Assembly: GCA_003168255.1 (NCBI GenBank)
Contig: PMSU01000151.1
Coordinates: 25,833-89,832, forward strand
DNA length: 64,000 nucleotides
DNA from: Actinomycetota bacterium
GTDB lineage: Bacteria; Actinomycetota; Actinomycetes; Streptosporangiales; Streptosporangiaceae
Direction of reading: 5' to 3'
Made by a program: the position numbers and the translations under genes. Shown here one piece after another: positions 21,801-29,650 of the stretch. The notes beneath the pieces are model-generated. The model made no database searches. It was not told the DNA's origin and saw only the letters and a program-made list of their open reading frames with translations. Position 1 is the first letter of the stretch, and the number at the start of each line of letters is the position of its first letter.

Positions 21801-22125
21801 GTCCTGACGCGGTGATCGCGAGCACCTCGCCAGCCGCGGACCAGCCCCGCACCCGGGTCTGGGAATCACCCCAGAACGTGAGCCTGCGGCCGCCTCCGCC
21901 GTCCACGCTCGCGAGGTACACCTCGGCGGGGCCGTCGCGCTGGCTGGTCCAGGCCACCGCGGTGCCGTCCCTGGCCAGCCGGGGGTGGCTAGCCAGGGCC
22001 CGGTCCGCGGACAGCCGCCAGGACCGCCCTCCCGATACCGGTGCCAGCCACACGTCGTCTTCGGCGACGAAGGTAAGCAGGTCGCCCTGGAGATGAGGAA
22101 AGCGCAGGTACCCGTCCGAAGCCAC
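18871..22125 (-). CDS. Tricorn-like protease
   Basis: Tricorn proteases trim peptides released by the proteasome. The 1084-residue protein opens with two beta-propellers (YLRFPHLQGDLLTFVAEDDVW through about residue 650), then a PDZ domain (GDALLAVDGQAVDPLTG) and a C-terminal serine-protease core. Candidate catalytic positions are Ser-His in GELNTSHAYV and Ser-Asp in DEFAGSDGDMVTAA, with LENRGAEPDVEV near the end. GTG 22125 is chosen because the propeller begins at once; the extra upstream frame overlaps the amidotransferase gene. It is the downstream gene of a two-gene unit with that amidotransferase. Confidence 0.93.
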   Translation of the reverse strand: MASDGYLRFPHLQGDLLTFVAEDDVWLAPVSGGRSWRLSADRALASHPRLARDGTAVAWTSQRDGPAEVYLASVDGGGGRRLTFWGDSQTRVRGWSAAGEVLAITASGQPFAHHTWAYAVHPDGGAARQLPFGPVADLAIEHDAVALVNGRHAREPAFWKRYRGGTAGRLWLARITQDTAPGSWPEFSRIAETLTGQVANPMIVGGRLVFLADHEGTANLYSCDFDGADLRRHTDHDGFYARNASTDGRRIVYQCAGDIWLLDDLDGEAGPVDIKLGSPGLGRSPRLISAEDHLGDLSCDHTGQASAVEVRGTVHWLTHRDGPARALSVTPGARARLPRVLGRTGQVVWVSDAGGEQALEIAPADPAADHPRRLAAGQLGRVRSMTAAPDGTTVAVAARDGRLFLVDVASGQVSELAASSDGPVTGLAYSPDSAWLAWSQAGPRPLSRIRLARLSDRTLADATDGRFIDTDPVFTSDGRYLAFLSRRSFDPVYDAHFFDLSFPFGCRPYLVPLAVGAPSPFAPLPDGRPVGHAETDDDQEPGPVAVKVDTEGLAARVVQVPVPEARYSSLLPVKGGLAWLREPLAGTLGEGSAELDSSQPRASLERFDLEKRRCTELVGELDWFEVSGDGTRLVVSDQGELRVLPAERKDDSDGPGETVTVDLSRARYMADPAALWRHAFDEAGRIMRHDFWVADMAEVDWDGILDQYRPLLDRIAGGEDFTDLLWEVFGELNTSHAYVRAAPSDRHAGDAGAVGMLGADLEQDADGGWRIARVLPGESSDPRARSPLATPGGVAAPGDALLAVDGQAVDPLTGPGPLLVGAADVPVELTLASADGGEPRRIVVVPLADDGRLRYQDWVAGRRSLVRELSGGRIGYLHVPDMMGEGWAHFHRDLRLEMTRDALIVDVRGNRGGHVSELVVEKLARRVLGWDVPRGMHPTTYPQDAPRGPVVALTDEFAGSDGDMVTAAIRILGLGPIVGARTWGGVIGIDGIGGHVLVDGTAMTVPKYAMWLEGYGWDLENRGAEPDVEVLNSPDDWAADQDCQLEAAVRLALEALDARPAVVTPDTAQRPSKRRQPLPPRAPR

Positions 22126-22159
22126 CGCATCATGGTAGACGCCGGAACCGGCCAGACGA

Positions 22160-22861
22160 TCACGCGGCCGAGGCTGCCGCCACGAGTTCCTGGAGGATCC
22201 GCAGATCCTCGTCCTCCTCGGGATGCCACTGCACCCCGATGCCGAACGGGTGCCCCTGCAACTCGACGGCTTCCACGATCTGGTCATCCGCCCAGGCGAC
22301 CGCGAGCAGCCCGGTGCCGAGCCGCTGGAGGCCCTGGTGATGACGGGTCGGTACGCTGGCGTGCGAGCCGAGGATCTGGCCGAGCCTGCTGCTCACGCTC
22401 ACCTGCACGTCGTGGGTGGACATCTTCACCGGGTCCGGCGCATGACGGTCATGCCGCACCGCGTCGGGCAGGTGCTGAATGAGGGTGCCTCCCCTGACCA
22501 CGTTGAGTACGTGCAGGCCCCGGCACACCCCGAGGAACGGACGCTCCGCGTCGATCGCCGCGCGGACCAGCGCGAGGTCGAACGTGTCGCGCCTGCGGTC
22601 GGCCGGCGTCGTGTGCTCGTGCCGCGTCGCTCCGTACAGCCTCGGGTCCAGGTCGGGGCCGCAGGAGATCAGCAAGCCATCCAGGCCGGCTACCAGGCGC
22701 GGCACCGAGTCGATGGGGACCGGCGGCAGGATCACGGGGATCCCGCCCGCCCGTTCGACGGTCCGGCTGTACGTCACCGGCGAGATCACGGCCTCACGGA
22801 CGAAGTCGCCCCACCGGGCTGGCTCAAGGTAGCCGGTGATGCCGATGAGCGGGCGGGGCAT
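22160..22861 (-). CDS. Class I glutamine amidotransferase-like hydrolase, peptidase C26 (PuuD-like)
   Basis: 233 residues from ATG 22861 behind GGAGGA. The motifs are those of gamma-glutamyl-gamma-aminobutyrate hydrolases: PLIGITGYLEPARWG at the start, LLISCGPDLDPRLYG, the nucleophile elbow FLGVCRGLHVLNVV, and IGVQWHPEED with the catalytic His and Glu. PuuD cleaves gamma-glutamyl-GABA in putrescine use; no other puu genes are nearby, so substrate is uncertain. It ends 34 bp before the tricorn-like gene and probably shares its transcript. Confidence 0.92.
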   Translation of the reverse strand: MPRPLIGITGYLEPARWGDFVREAVISPVTYSRTVERAGGIPVILPPVPIDSVPRLVAGLDGLLISCGPDLDPRLYGATRHEHTTPADRRRDTFDLALVRAAIDAERPFLGVCRGLHVLNVVRGGTLIQHLPDAVRHDRHAPDPVKMSTHDVQVSVSSRLGQILGSHASVPTRHHQGLQRLGTGLLAVAWADDQIVEAVELQGHPFGIGVQWHPEEDEDLRILQELVAAASAA

Positions 22862-23260
22862 GCGTCCTCCTCCGTGAGCGGCCATATGCCCATGATGGTG
22901 CATAACACCTAGCCGGGGGCGCCACCTCGCCGAATCCGCATCCGACGGGCCGCCCTCGCCCGCCCGGGCCGCCTTGCGCCGCCGTCGAAGCGACCCGCGA
23001 CAATGATCCACAATGAGCTTTCGGTGGGCGCCACAAAAGCATATCCAAGTGGTAAGTATGAGGCTGCTACCGGGAATCTGCGCTCATGTCATCTGATGTC
23101 ATCACCCGGAATACAAGGCTGCTTCCAGCGGGTAATCTAGAAACTAAGCTACTAAGCATAATCGTAGCTTGTGCGTGAGTTTAGCCTGACGCCATCTCGG
23201 TACGGTTTCCGCTGCCTGGAAGCGGTTGTGGCCCCTGCTCCCGGGTGCCAGACTCCAGAT
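22862..23260. promoter_or_regulatory. Intergenic region between divergent amidotransferase and flavohemoprotein genes
   Basis: 399 bp with no convincing gene. From about 23035 to 23165 the composition is less GC-rich. The direct repeat TGTCATC occurs at about 23085 and 23096, and GGCTGCT recurs at about 23063 and 23122. These may be activator or repressor sites for the flavohemoprotein gene, since such genes are usually nitric-oxide induced, but no NsrR consensus is evident. Confidence 0.4.
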
Positions 23261-24490
23261 GTGGCGAACAGGAGGGGAAGTCCGGATGAGCAGGCACGAC
23301 TGAACCCCACCCTCGTCAAAGAATCCTTCGCGCACATCGAGCCGGTCGCCGGTAAAGCCATGGCCTATTTTTATGGCCGGCTTTTCGTCGCCAACCCAGA
23401 TCTGCGCGCACTTTTCCCGCTGGCCATGGACAGGCAGCGAGACCGGTTTTTCCGGGCGCTGGCCCGCATCGTCTGGAGCCTCGACTGCCCGGAGGAGCTG
23501 ACCGCGTTCTTGCAGCAGCTCGGTCGTGATCATCGCAGGTTCGGGGTGACCGCCAGGCACTACCCGGAGTTCATGGACGCCCTCCTGGCCACGGTGCGCG
23601 AGTTCAGCGGGCCGGCCTGGTCCGATGAGGTGGCCGCGGCATGGGACGCGGCGCTCGACCTGGTGGCGCGCTCCATGATCAAGGCGGCGGACGATGACGC
23701 CAAGCATGCCCCGTCCTGGTGGCTGGCCGAGGTCGTCGGGCATCAGCGCCGGTCGGCTGACCTGGCCGTGCTCACCGTCAGGCCTGATCAGCCGCTCGGC
23801 TACCTGGCTGGCCAGTACATCAGCGTGCAGTCCGCCCGCTGGCCCAGGCAGTGGCGCAACTACTCGATAGCCAATGCCCCGCGCGATGACGGCACGCTCA
23901 CCCTGCACGTCCGCGGCATCGCGGGCGGGCTGGTGAGCACCGCGCTCGTCCACCACACCGTTCCCGGCGACACGCTGCTGCTCGGCCCGGCCAGGGGGAC
24001 GATGACCGTGCAGCCGGGATCCGACCGCGACCTGCTCTGCGTGGCCGGCGGCACCGGACTTGCCCCGATCAAGGCCATCATCGAGCAGGTTGCCGCGGCA
24101 GACGGCCCGGCCATCACGCTGCTGTACGGCGCCCGCACCGAGGCCGGGCTCTACGACCTGCGGGAGCTACGCGAGCTCGAGGCGTCCAGCCCGTCGCTCG
24201 CGCTGGTCACTGTCGTCTCCGACGAGCCGGGCTGGGGCGGCGAGCAGGGGATGCTCCCTGACGTCATGCGGGAACGCGGCGAGTGGCAGGACCGCGAGGT
24301 ATACGTCTGCGGGCCGCCCGAGATGGTCACGCAGACCCAGGCCGTGCTGGCGGACCTCGGCGTGCCGGCCAGCCGGCTGCATTATGACGAGCCCGACCCT
24401 CTCAACGAGCTCGTCCCGTTAAGCACACGGGTTCGGATCAGCGAGCCCACCTGCTGGGTACTGTGGCCCCGCGACCGCATTGTCCGCTGA
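23261..24490 (+). CDS. hmp: Flavohemoprotein, nitric oxide dioxygenase type
   Basis: Flavohemoglobins turn nitric oxide and O2 into nitrate using NAD(P)H. The 409-residue protein has a globin domain (about residues 10-145, with AMAYFYGRLFVANPDLRALF and a proximal His probably in LGRDHRRFGV). The FAD domain follows (RQWRNYSIANAPRDDG, RxYSxxN type), then the NAD domain (CVAGGTGLAPIKAIIE and EVYVCGPPEMV). GTG 23261 is used; it lacks a good ribosome site, so an upstream start cannot be ruled out. The C-terminus extends about 20 residues past the usual end (RISEPTCWVLWPRDRIVR). Confidence 0.9.
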   Translation: MANRRGSPDEQARLNPTLVKESFAHIEPVAGKAMAYFYGRLFVANPDLRALFPLAMDRQRDRFFRALARIVWSLDCPEELTAFLQQLGRDHRRFGVTARHYPEFMDALLATVREFSGPAWSDEVAAAWDAALDLVARSMIKAADDDAKHAPSWWLAEVVGHQRRSADLAVLTVRPDQPLGYLAGQYISVQSARWPRQWRNYSIANAPRDDGTLTLHVRGIAGGLVSTALVHHTVPGDTLLLGPARGTMTVQPGSDRDLLCVAGGTGLAPIKAIIEQVAAADGPAITLLYGARTEAGLYDLRELRELEASSPSLALVTVVSDEPGWGGEQGMLPDVMRERGEWQDREVYVCGPPEMVTQTQAVLADLGVPASRLHYDEPDPLNELVPLSTRVRISEPTCWVLWPRDRIVR

Positions 24491-24526
24491 TGCCCTGGTT
24501 CACCCCGGGGCCGGCCGGCGGGGCCG

Positions 24527-25246
24527 TCAGCCGACCGGTTCGATCAGGTACTGGGCGAAGAAGGCGAAGATGCGCCGCCACGCATCCCCGGTCTCTTCAT
24601 GCTCGTAGTTCATTCCCGTGACCTTTTGCACCACGCGGGCGACACCCGAGTGATCGTTCATGAACGCGTGGTTGGCGGCTGGGTAGACCTTGATGTCGTG
24701 TGGCACGTTCAGCTCGTCCAGGGCCTTCTCAAGGCGCGGCAGGTCGGTGCGGGTACTCCTGTCCTTGCCGCCGTAGCTCGCCACGATGGGGCAGGCGCCG
24801 TCGAGCATCGCGCCGACATCCTGCGGCACCGGCGCGTAGTTGACGGACGCGGCGGAGAAGCCGGGCCTGGGCGCACTGAGCAACGCGAACCCGCCGCCCA
24901 CGCAAAACCCGACCACACCGATCTTTCCGGTGCAGGCATCAAGACCGGCCAGCCAGGCGGCCGCGGCGTCGATCTCCTCGAAGACGGGCCCCGATCCGGC
25001 CATGACCTGGCGGATCGCTGACCGGACGCAACGTGGCCAGGCCTTGCCGTGCCAGAGATCCGGAGCGAGTGCGATATAGCCGTTGCTGGCAAGCCGGTCC
25101 GCCTGGCGCCGCAGGTCGGGGGTCATGCCAAACACGTCGTGTACCACCACGACACCCGGGAAGGTCTCCGGCGGCCCATCCGGGTGCTTCCTGGCCGGCA
25201 TCGCCAGGTAGCCGGGCGCCGATTCCGGCAGGGACGTATCAGGCAT
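24527..25246 (-). CDS. Dienelactone hydrolase family protein
   Basis: A 239-residue alpha/beta hydrolase of the dienelactone hydrolase group. The nucleophile is Cys in KIGVVGFCVGGGFALLSA, the acid is probably Asp in SYGGKDRSTR, and the base is His in AANHAFMNDHS. Enzymes of the family open lactone rings in chloroaromatic breakdown, but many actinobacterial members have unknown roles. It starts at ATG 25246, 12 bp after the end of thyX on the same strand, so the two are probably co-transcribed. That link has no clear metabolic meaning. Confidence 0.93.
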   Translation of the reverse strand: MPDTSLPESAPGYLAMPARKHPDGPPETFPGVVVVHDVFGMTPDLRRQADRLASNGYIALAPDLWHGKAWPRCVRSAIRQVMAGSGPVFEEIDAAAAWLAGLDACTGKIGVVGFCVGGGFALLSAPRPGFSAASVNYAPVPQDVGAMLDGACPIVASYGGKDRSTRTDLPRLEKALDELNVPHDIKVYPAANHAFMNDHSGVARVVQKVTGMNYEHEETGDAWRRIFAFFAQYLIEPVG

Positions 25247-25258
25247 GCCGGAACCTTT

Positions 25259-26047
25259 TCATACCTTGCGCCACTTGGGCACCCAGGTGCCATCGGTGAC
25301 GGTGTAATCGCCAAACAGCGCAGGCGCCTCAGCCCGCATCAGCTCGCCGATCTTGGCAAATACCAGGCGTATCTCTTCCTCGGCGCCCTGATCGGTCCTG
25401 GCCTCGATGGTGTGCCGCAGGGTCCGGATGTTCGCCGTCCAGACGATCCCGGTGCCTACGCCGTCCGGCGCGAACCTCCGCATGAATGACGTCTTGTGCT
25501 TCTTCTCGTGCATCTTGACGCCCTCTTCGTCCAGCCCGAAGTGCCCGGCCATCCAGAGCTGGAATTCCTCGAGCTGCTCGAGCAGGGTGCTGGCCCGCTT
25601 CATCAGCTCCTCATCGGCAAGCGCCCACTCTGGAAACCAGAACGGTATGTCGGCCAGCCGGACGAACCGCAGCGACTCCTGCGAGATCGCCGTGCCCGGC
25701 CGGTGCCGGACGAGCTCATGGGTGAACACGCGGCTCACGTTGTGCAGCACAAAGGTGAAGCTGGCGTGCTCGAGCACCGAGCCGTGCGCCATCGACAGGA
25801 TGTTCTCCAGGTACTTCGCCTGGTCGGTACGGACCCGCTTGACGTTGGGGTTCAGCCCGGGCTCCCAGGACCGGTAGCACATCTTGCCGGCGAACTCGGC
25901 CAGGTTCTGCGCGTCGTTGTCCAGATCACCGCGGTCAACCCGCTCCAGCCAGCTCTCCCCGCCGACCTCGCGCAGGTAGGCGGCAAGCTCGCCGTAGTCA
26001 AGCTGCGGCTTGGCGACAAGGAAGACCTCTGGTTCCACATTCCTCAT
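25259..26047 (-). CDS. thyX: FAD-dependent thymidylate synthase ThyX
   Basis: ThyX methylates dUMP to dTMP with methylenetetrahydrofolate and reduced FAD. The 262-residue protein shows SMAHGSVLEHASFTFVL, then the signature region HELVRHRPGTAISQESLRFV. The spacer between RHR and the conserved Ser is eight residues (PGTAISQE), one more than the commonly quoted RHR-X7-S. The C-terminal half has an inserted helical segment (KMHEKKHKTSFMRRFAPDG). ATG 26047 opens the frame. thyX is often single-copy in actinobacteria and is here followed by a hydrolase gene. Confidence 0.95.
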   Translation of the reverse strand: MRNVEPEVFLVAKPQLDYGELAAYLREVGGESWLERVDRGDLDNDAQNLAEFAGKMCYRSWEPGLNPNVKRVRTDQAKYLENILSMAHGSVLEHASFTFVLHNVSRVFTHELVRHRPGTAISQESLRFVRLADIPFWFPEWALADEELMKRASTLLEQLEEFQLWMAGHFGLDEEGVKMHEKKHKTSFMRRFAPDGVGTGIVWTANIRTLRHTIEARTDQGAEEEIRLVFAKIGELMRAEAPALFGDYTVTDGTWVPKWRKV

Positions 26048-26312
26048 GCCACGGCACGATACCGGGCAGCTGGACAGTCCCGCAGTGACGCAACGCCGGT
26101 GGCATCCGCGCGGAGCTGAGCGCGGCGAATTGCGTGTGCTACTGCGTGGGTACTCGCGTGTGGTGACCAGGCGGTCCGCGAGCCAGAGTAAAGACAGCCG
26201 CTCACGCCGACCGTTCCTTCACTCGCGACAGGCAGGCGGTGAAGCCCCTGGCTGGACCGGCCGCATCAGGCTACCGTCTGGCCGCTCGTCAAGCGAAGGA
26301 GCAGTGCTCATC

Positions 26313-27143
26313 ATGTCTATGTTGTCACGTTCGCTGGCCCGCAAGGCCGGCCTGGCCGCCGCGGTAGCCATCCTGGCCACCGGGGGCACGATGGCCGGCG
26401 TAGCCGCGGCCTCGGCCTCGGCGTCACCCGCGTCCCACCCCGCCGTGGCGGCGCCCTCGATTGATCACCAGCTCTGTTACACGGCGACCGCTCAGGGTTT
26501 CAAGATCCCGGCGAACGTCCAGCTGGAGAACCAGTTCAGCACTACGCCGTTCACGCCCGAGATCAGCAGCGTGGCCTTCCACTGCAACCCCGTGGCCAAG
26601 ACGCTGCCTGACGGCCAGGTGTTCCCCATCAACTACCCGAACGACCACTTGCTGTGCTGGAACATCACCGAGTCGGCCCAGCCCGCGCCGATGGCGCAAG
26701 TCACCAACCAGTTCGGCACCGCGACGCTGGCCCTGGGCCAGCCGAATTTCCTGTGCCTGCCCAGCTGGAAGAGCCTGACCGGCCCGCCGGTGGAGAAGAC
26801 CCCGGCGCCGCCCGGGCTTGGCCACTTCGCGTGCTACCCGGTGAGGGTGGCTAAGGGTGCATACAAGCCGCCGCCGGTCATGCTGCAAGACGAGTTCGCC
26901 CCTGCGCCTGTGTCCGCCCAGGTGAACCCGGAGCCAGTGGAACTGTGCGTGCCCACCGAGAAGATCGTGAACGGCAAGGTCTACAAGATCATCAAGTCGA
27001 AGTGGAACCTACTGTGCTACCCGGTGTCCCAGACGCCCATCATCACGCCGGTGTTCGACAAGAACCAGTTCGGCAAGGCCCCGGTCAACATCGATCAGAC
27101 AAGCACGCTGTGCCCGCCCTCGACGCTGAAGGCCATCGGTTAG
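26313..27143 (+). CDS. Secreted protein with four Cys-bounded repeats
   Basis: 276 residues from ATG 26313, behind GAAGGAG. Residues 1-40 are a Sec signal peptide (KAGLAAAVAILATGGTMAG, cleavage near ASASPASHP). The mature chain is built of about four units of roughly 55 residues. Each follows the plan: hydrophobic-LCY or FACYP, a Val-x-Leu strand, N/D-QF-G and a closing LC-P (examples LCYTATAQGF, LCWNITESA, FACYPVRVA, LCYPVSQTP). Paired Cys suggest one disulfide per unit. This pattern resembles secreted proteins of unknown function in other bacteria. It is followed by a strong terminator and stands alone. Confidence 0.85.
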   Translation: MSMLSRSLARKAGLAAAVAILATGGTMAGVAAASASASPASHPAVAAPSIDHQLCYTATAQGFKIPANVQLENQFSTTPFTPEISSVAFHCNPVAKTLPDGQVFPINYPNDHLLCWNITESAQPAPMAQVTNQFGTATLALGQPNFLCLPSWKSLTGPPVEKTPAPPGLGHFACYPVRVAKGAYKPPPVMLQDEFAPAPVSAQVNPEPVELCVPTEKIVNGKVYKIIKSKWNLLCYPVSQTPIITPVFDKNQFGKAPVNIDQTSTLCPPSTLKAIG

Positions 27144-27166
27144 GCTCGCGCCACCTTCATGATCAC

Positions 27167-27202
27167 GAAGACTCCTGCGTGCCGGGGCACGCAGGAGTCT
27201 TC
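27167..27202. terminator. Bidirectional hairpin between convergent genes
   Basis: GAAGACTCCTGCGTGC, loop CGGG, GCACGCAGGAGTCTTC: a perfect 16-bp stem between the secreted-protein gene and the convergent trpE-trpG gene, positioned to stop both transcripts. Confidence 0.92.
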
Positions 27203-27230
27203 GCCGTCACCGGCCAGCAGGGTCTGGGAG

Positions 27231-29501
27231 TCAGCCGCGGGCAGGCGGGGCGACCAGGCGCTCCCGGCACAGGTTCAGCACGTTGGTGATGACCTGGTGG
27301 CCAGTCCGCCCGGCGGCGGTCAGGATCGACTCCGGGTGGAACTGCACCGCCCACCTGCCCGCGGCCGCGTCCTCGATCGCCATCGCCACCTCACCGGTCG
27401 CCGCGGTCACATCGAAACCGCCGGTGACGTCGCCGATCCGCGCGTACAGCGAGTGGTACCTGGCCGCGATGAACTCGTCCGGCAGGCCAGCCAGCAGCTT
27501 GCCACCCCTGGCCAGTACCAGGCCGGGCTTGCCGTGCGACGGCTCGGCCAGCAGCGACAGCGTGCCGCCCGCGTGCTCCACCATCGCCTGGAGGCCGAGA
27601 CACACCCCGAATGCGGCAAGCCCGCGTGCATCGAGTTCGGCAAGCAGCGCGTCACAGCCAAAGTCCGATGGCCGGCCTGGCCCGGGCGAGAGCACCACCA
27701 GATCCGGGGCCAGCTCGTCCAGCCGCGCCACGTCGAAGCCGGACCGCAGCGTGGTCACCTCCGCGCCCTGCTGCCGGAAGTAGTCACCGAGCGTGTGCAC
27801 GAACGAGTCCTGGTGGTCGACGACGAGCACCCGCAGGCCCTCCCCCGCGCCCTGTTCGCCGGCTGTCACGGGTGACGGTCCGGCCGCCAGCCGTTCGGAA
27901 TCGGAAAGGGTTTCCAGGAGCGCCCGCGCCTTGATCCGCGTCTCTTGTTCCTCGGCCGCCGGATCGGAGTCAAAGAGCAGCGTCGCGCCCGCCCGGACCG
28001 CCGCCACGCCGCCGCGGATGTGCGCGGTGCGCAGGGTGAGGCCGGTGTTCATGGAGCCGTCGAACCCGATCGTGCCGACCGCGCCGCCGTACCAGCGCCG
28101 CGGTGACTCCTCGTGGTCCTCGATGAACTGCATGGCCCAGGCCTTCGGCGCGCCGGTCACCGTGACCGCCCACATGTGGGTCAGGAACGCGTCAAGCGCG
28201 TCGAAGCCGGGCAGCAGCCGGCCCTCGACGTGATCCACGGTGTGGATCACCCGGCTGTACATCTCGATCTGGCGCCGGCCGATGACGCGCACGCTGCCCG
28301 GCACGCAGACCCGCGACTTGTCGTTGCGGTCCACGTCGGTGCACATGGTCAGCTCGGACTCCTCCTTGGCGGAGTTGAGCAGCGTGCGGATGTTCTCCGC
28401 GTCGCCGAACGGGTCGTCGCCGCGAGCGATCGTGCCCGCGATCGGGCACGTCTCCACCCGGTCGCCGGTCACTCTCACGTACATCTCGGGCGAGGCGCCG
28501 ACCAGATACTCCTCCCCCCCCAGGTTGAAGAAGAACTCGTAAGGAGCCGGGTTGCGGTGCCGCAGCCGCTCGTAGAACTCGGCCGGGGAATCGCACCGGC
28601 CGTAGAAGGTGTGGCTCGGCACCACCTCGAACAGGTCGCCGCTGGCGAATCGCTCCCGTGCCTGGGCCACCACGCCGGCATAGCGGCCCGGCTCGGGCTG
28701 GGCCGGGAGGGCCACGCCGGACCCGGCGGACCCGGCGGCCGACCCGGCGGACCCGGCGGACCCGGCGGCCGGGCCGGCGGCGCGGGTGCGCGGCGTCAGC
28801 CGGGGCAGCCCAGCCGTCGAGGCACCGCCCGCCTCGAATTCGTAGCTGTACCTGGTGGCCGTCTCCCGCTTGCGGTCCAGCACGTACATCTCATCGGGCA
28901 GCTGGAGCACGAGATCGCGCTGATCGCCGGGGCGGGCCCGGCAGAGCCTGATCGCCTCGAACTGGAAGGCGAGGTCATAGCCGAACGCGCCATACAGCCC
29001 GAGGTGCTGCTCCGGCGAGGAAAACGCGGCGACGACCTCGCGCAGCGCGGAGAAGACAGTAGGCCGGCGGCTCCGCTGCTCCTCGGTGAAGGCGCTGTCG
29101 GGCTCGGGTATGACCACCTCCACCTGCCACTGGGCTGGAGCAGGGGCGGACTGCGGCGACGGCGGGACGGCGCTGCCTGCCGCGCGGTGCAACGCCGCGC
29201 CGATCACCGGCAGCAGCACCATGCCGCGCTCGTTCAGCGCCCGGGCCGCGATCCGCCTGCCGACCGCGACGATCTCGACACAGGGGTTCACATAGGCCAT
29301 ATGCCAGCGGCTGTACCTGCCCGGGTACTCCATGCCCGAGCTCAGCACCCCGCCGCGGCGGTCATCGACCTGCGCCGCGATCTCCGCCAGCAGGGCAGGA
29401 TCGAACGACGCGGTCGTCCTGGCTATCCGCACGCCGGCGGTGGTGACGAACTCCGCGTGCTCTTCTTCGGCAGCTGAGTCCTGGCGCTGTCCCGGATCCA
29501 C
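27231..29501 (-). CDS. trpE: Anthranilate synthase, fused TrpE-TrpG
   Basis: The enzyme makes anthranilate from chorismate and glutamine, the first step of tryptophan synthesis. Both parts are in one 756-residue chain: TrpE (about 1-520; VLSSGMEYPGRYSRWHMAYV, TCPIAGTIARGDDPF, VTGAPKAWAMQFIE) and TrpG (about 565-750; VLSPGPGRPSDF, nucleophile FGVCLGLQAMVEHAGG, VQFHPESILT). Such fusions occur in Streptomyces and rhizobia. GTG 29501 has GAGGGG 5 nt upstream; a TTG at 29543 would lie inside the attenuator T-run. A low-complexity Gly/Ser/Ala linker (AAGSAGSAGSAAGSAGSG) interrupts TrpE near residue 255. A Trp-Trp leader peptide and terminator lie upstream. Confidence 0.95.
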   Translation of the reverse strand: MDPGQRQDSAAEEEHAEFVTTAGVRIARTTASFDPALLAEIAAQVDDRRGGVLSSGMEYPGRYSRWHMAYVNPCVEIVAVGRRIAARALNERGMVLLPVIGAALHRAAGSAVPPSPQSAPAPAQWQVEVVIPEPDSAFTEEQRSRRPTVFSALREVVAAFSSPEQHLGLYGAFGYDLAFQFEAIRLCRARPGDQRDLVLQLPDEMYVLDRKRETATRYSYEFEAGGASTAGLPRLTPRTRAAGPAAGSAGSAGSAAGSAGSGVALPAQPEPGRYAGVVAQARERFASGDLFEVVPSHTFYGRCDSPAEFYERLRHRNPAPYEFFFNLGGEEYLVGASPEMYVRVTGDRVETCPIAGTIARGDDPFGDAENIRTLLNSAKEESELTMCTDVDRNDKSRVCVPGSVRVIGRRQIEMYSRVIHTVDHVEGRLLPGFDALDAFLTHMWAVTVTGAPKAWAMQFIEDHEESPRRWYGGAVGTIGFDGSMNTGLTLRTAHIRGGVAAVRAGATLLFDSDPAAEEQETRIKARALLETLSDSERLAAGPSPVTAGEQGAGEGLRVLVVDHQDSFVHTLGDYFRQQGAEVTTLRSGFDVARLDELAPDLVVLSPGPGRPSDFGCDALLAELDARGLAAFGVCLGLQAMVEHAGGTLSLLAEPSHGKPGLVLARGGKLLAGLPDEFIAARYHSLYARIGDVTGGFDVTAATGEVAMAIEDAAAGRWAVQFHPESILTAAGRTGHQVITNVLNLCRERLVAPPARG
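28715..28785 (-). repeat. 9-bp in-frame repeats inside trpE
   Basis: Six or more copies of GGACCCGGC/GGCCGACCC-type 9-mers encode the GSAGSA-rich linker of the TrpE part. Being a multiple of three, copy number can vary without breaking the frame. Confidence 0.8.
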
Positions 29502-29546
29502 GGTGGCCCCTCTATGCTCGGGCCCGGGCAGCCGCGGCGCCAAAAA

Positions 29547-29574
29547 AGCGACCGCCGCTGCCGGGGCGATCGCT
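29547..29574 (-). terminator. trp attenuator hairpin with T-run
   Basis: On the minus strand AGCGATCGCC, loop CCGGCAGC and GGCGGTCGCT form a 10-bp stem (one G-T pair) followed at once by TTTTTT, a rare canonical factor-independent terminator in this GC-rich sequence. It lies between a Trp-rich leader ORF and the trpE start, the arrangement expected for attenuation. Confidence 0.9.
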
Positions 29575-29608
29575 TAGGAATCTGCGCGCTGCGCGAACCT
29601 GCCACCGC

Positions 29609-29650
29609 CTAGCGGCGGCGCCACCAGAGCAGGTTATGGTTCGCTCGCAC
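29609..29650 (-). CDS. trpL: trp leader peptide with tandem Trp codons
   Basis: A 13-codon ORF, GTG at 29650, reads V(M)RANHNLLWWRRR then TAG. Two consecutive Trp codons lie near the end, just before a GC-rich hairpin region and the attenuator. Charged tRNA-Trp shortage would stall the ribosome at WW and favour read-through into trpE. There is no ribosome site, but ATCTTA on the + strand (TAAGAT as -10) ends six bases before the GTG, so a leaderless transcript is likely. Streptomyces trpE has a comparable Trp-rich leader. Confidence 0.8.
   Translation of the reverse strand: MRANHNLLWWRRR

Noticed and set aside
18871..22125. Long + strand frames opposite the tricorn-like gene
   Set aside because: Shadows produced by GC-rich codon positions; the minus-strand protein has complete propeller, PDZ and protease blocks.
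29502..29543. trpE start at TTG 29543
   Set aside because: That codon lies within the attenuator T-run; GTG 29501 has a proper ribosome site.
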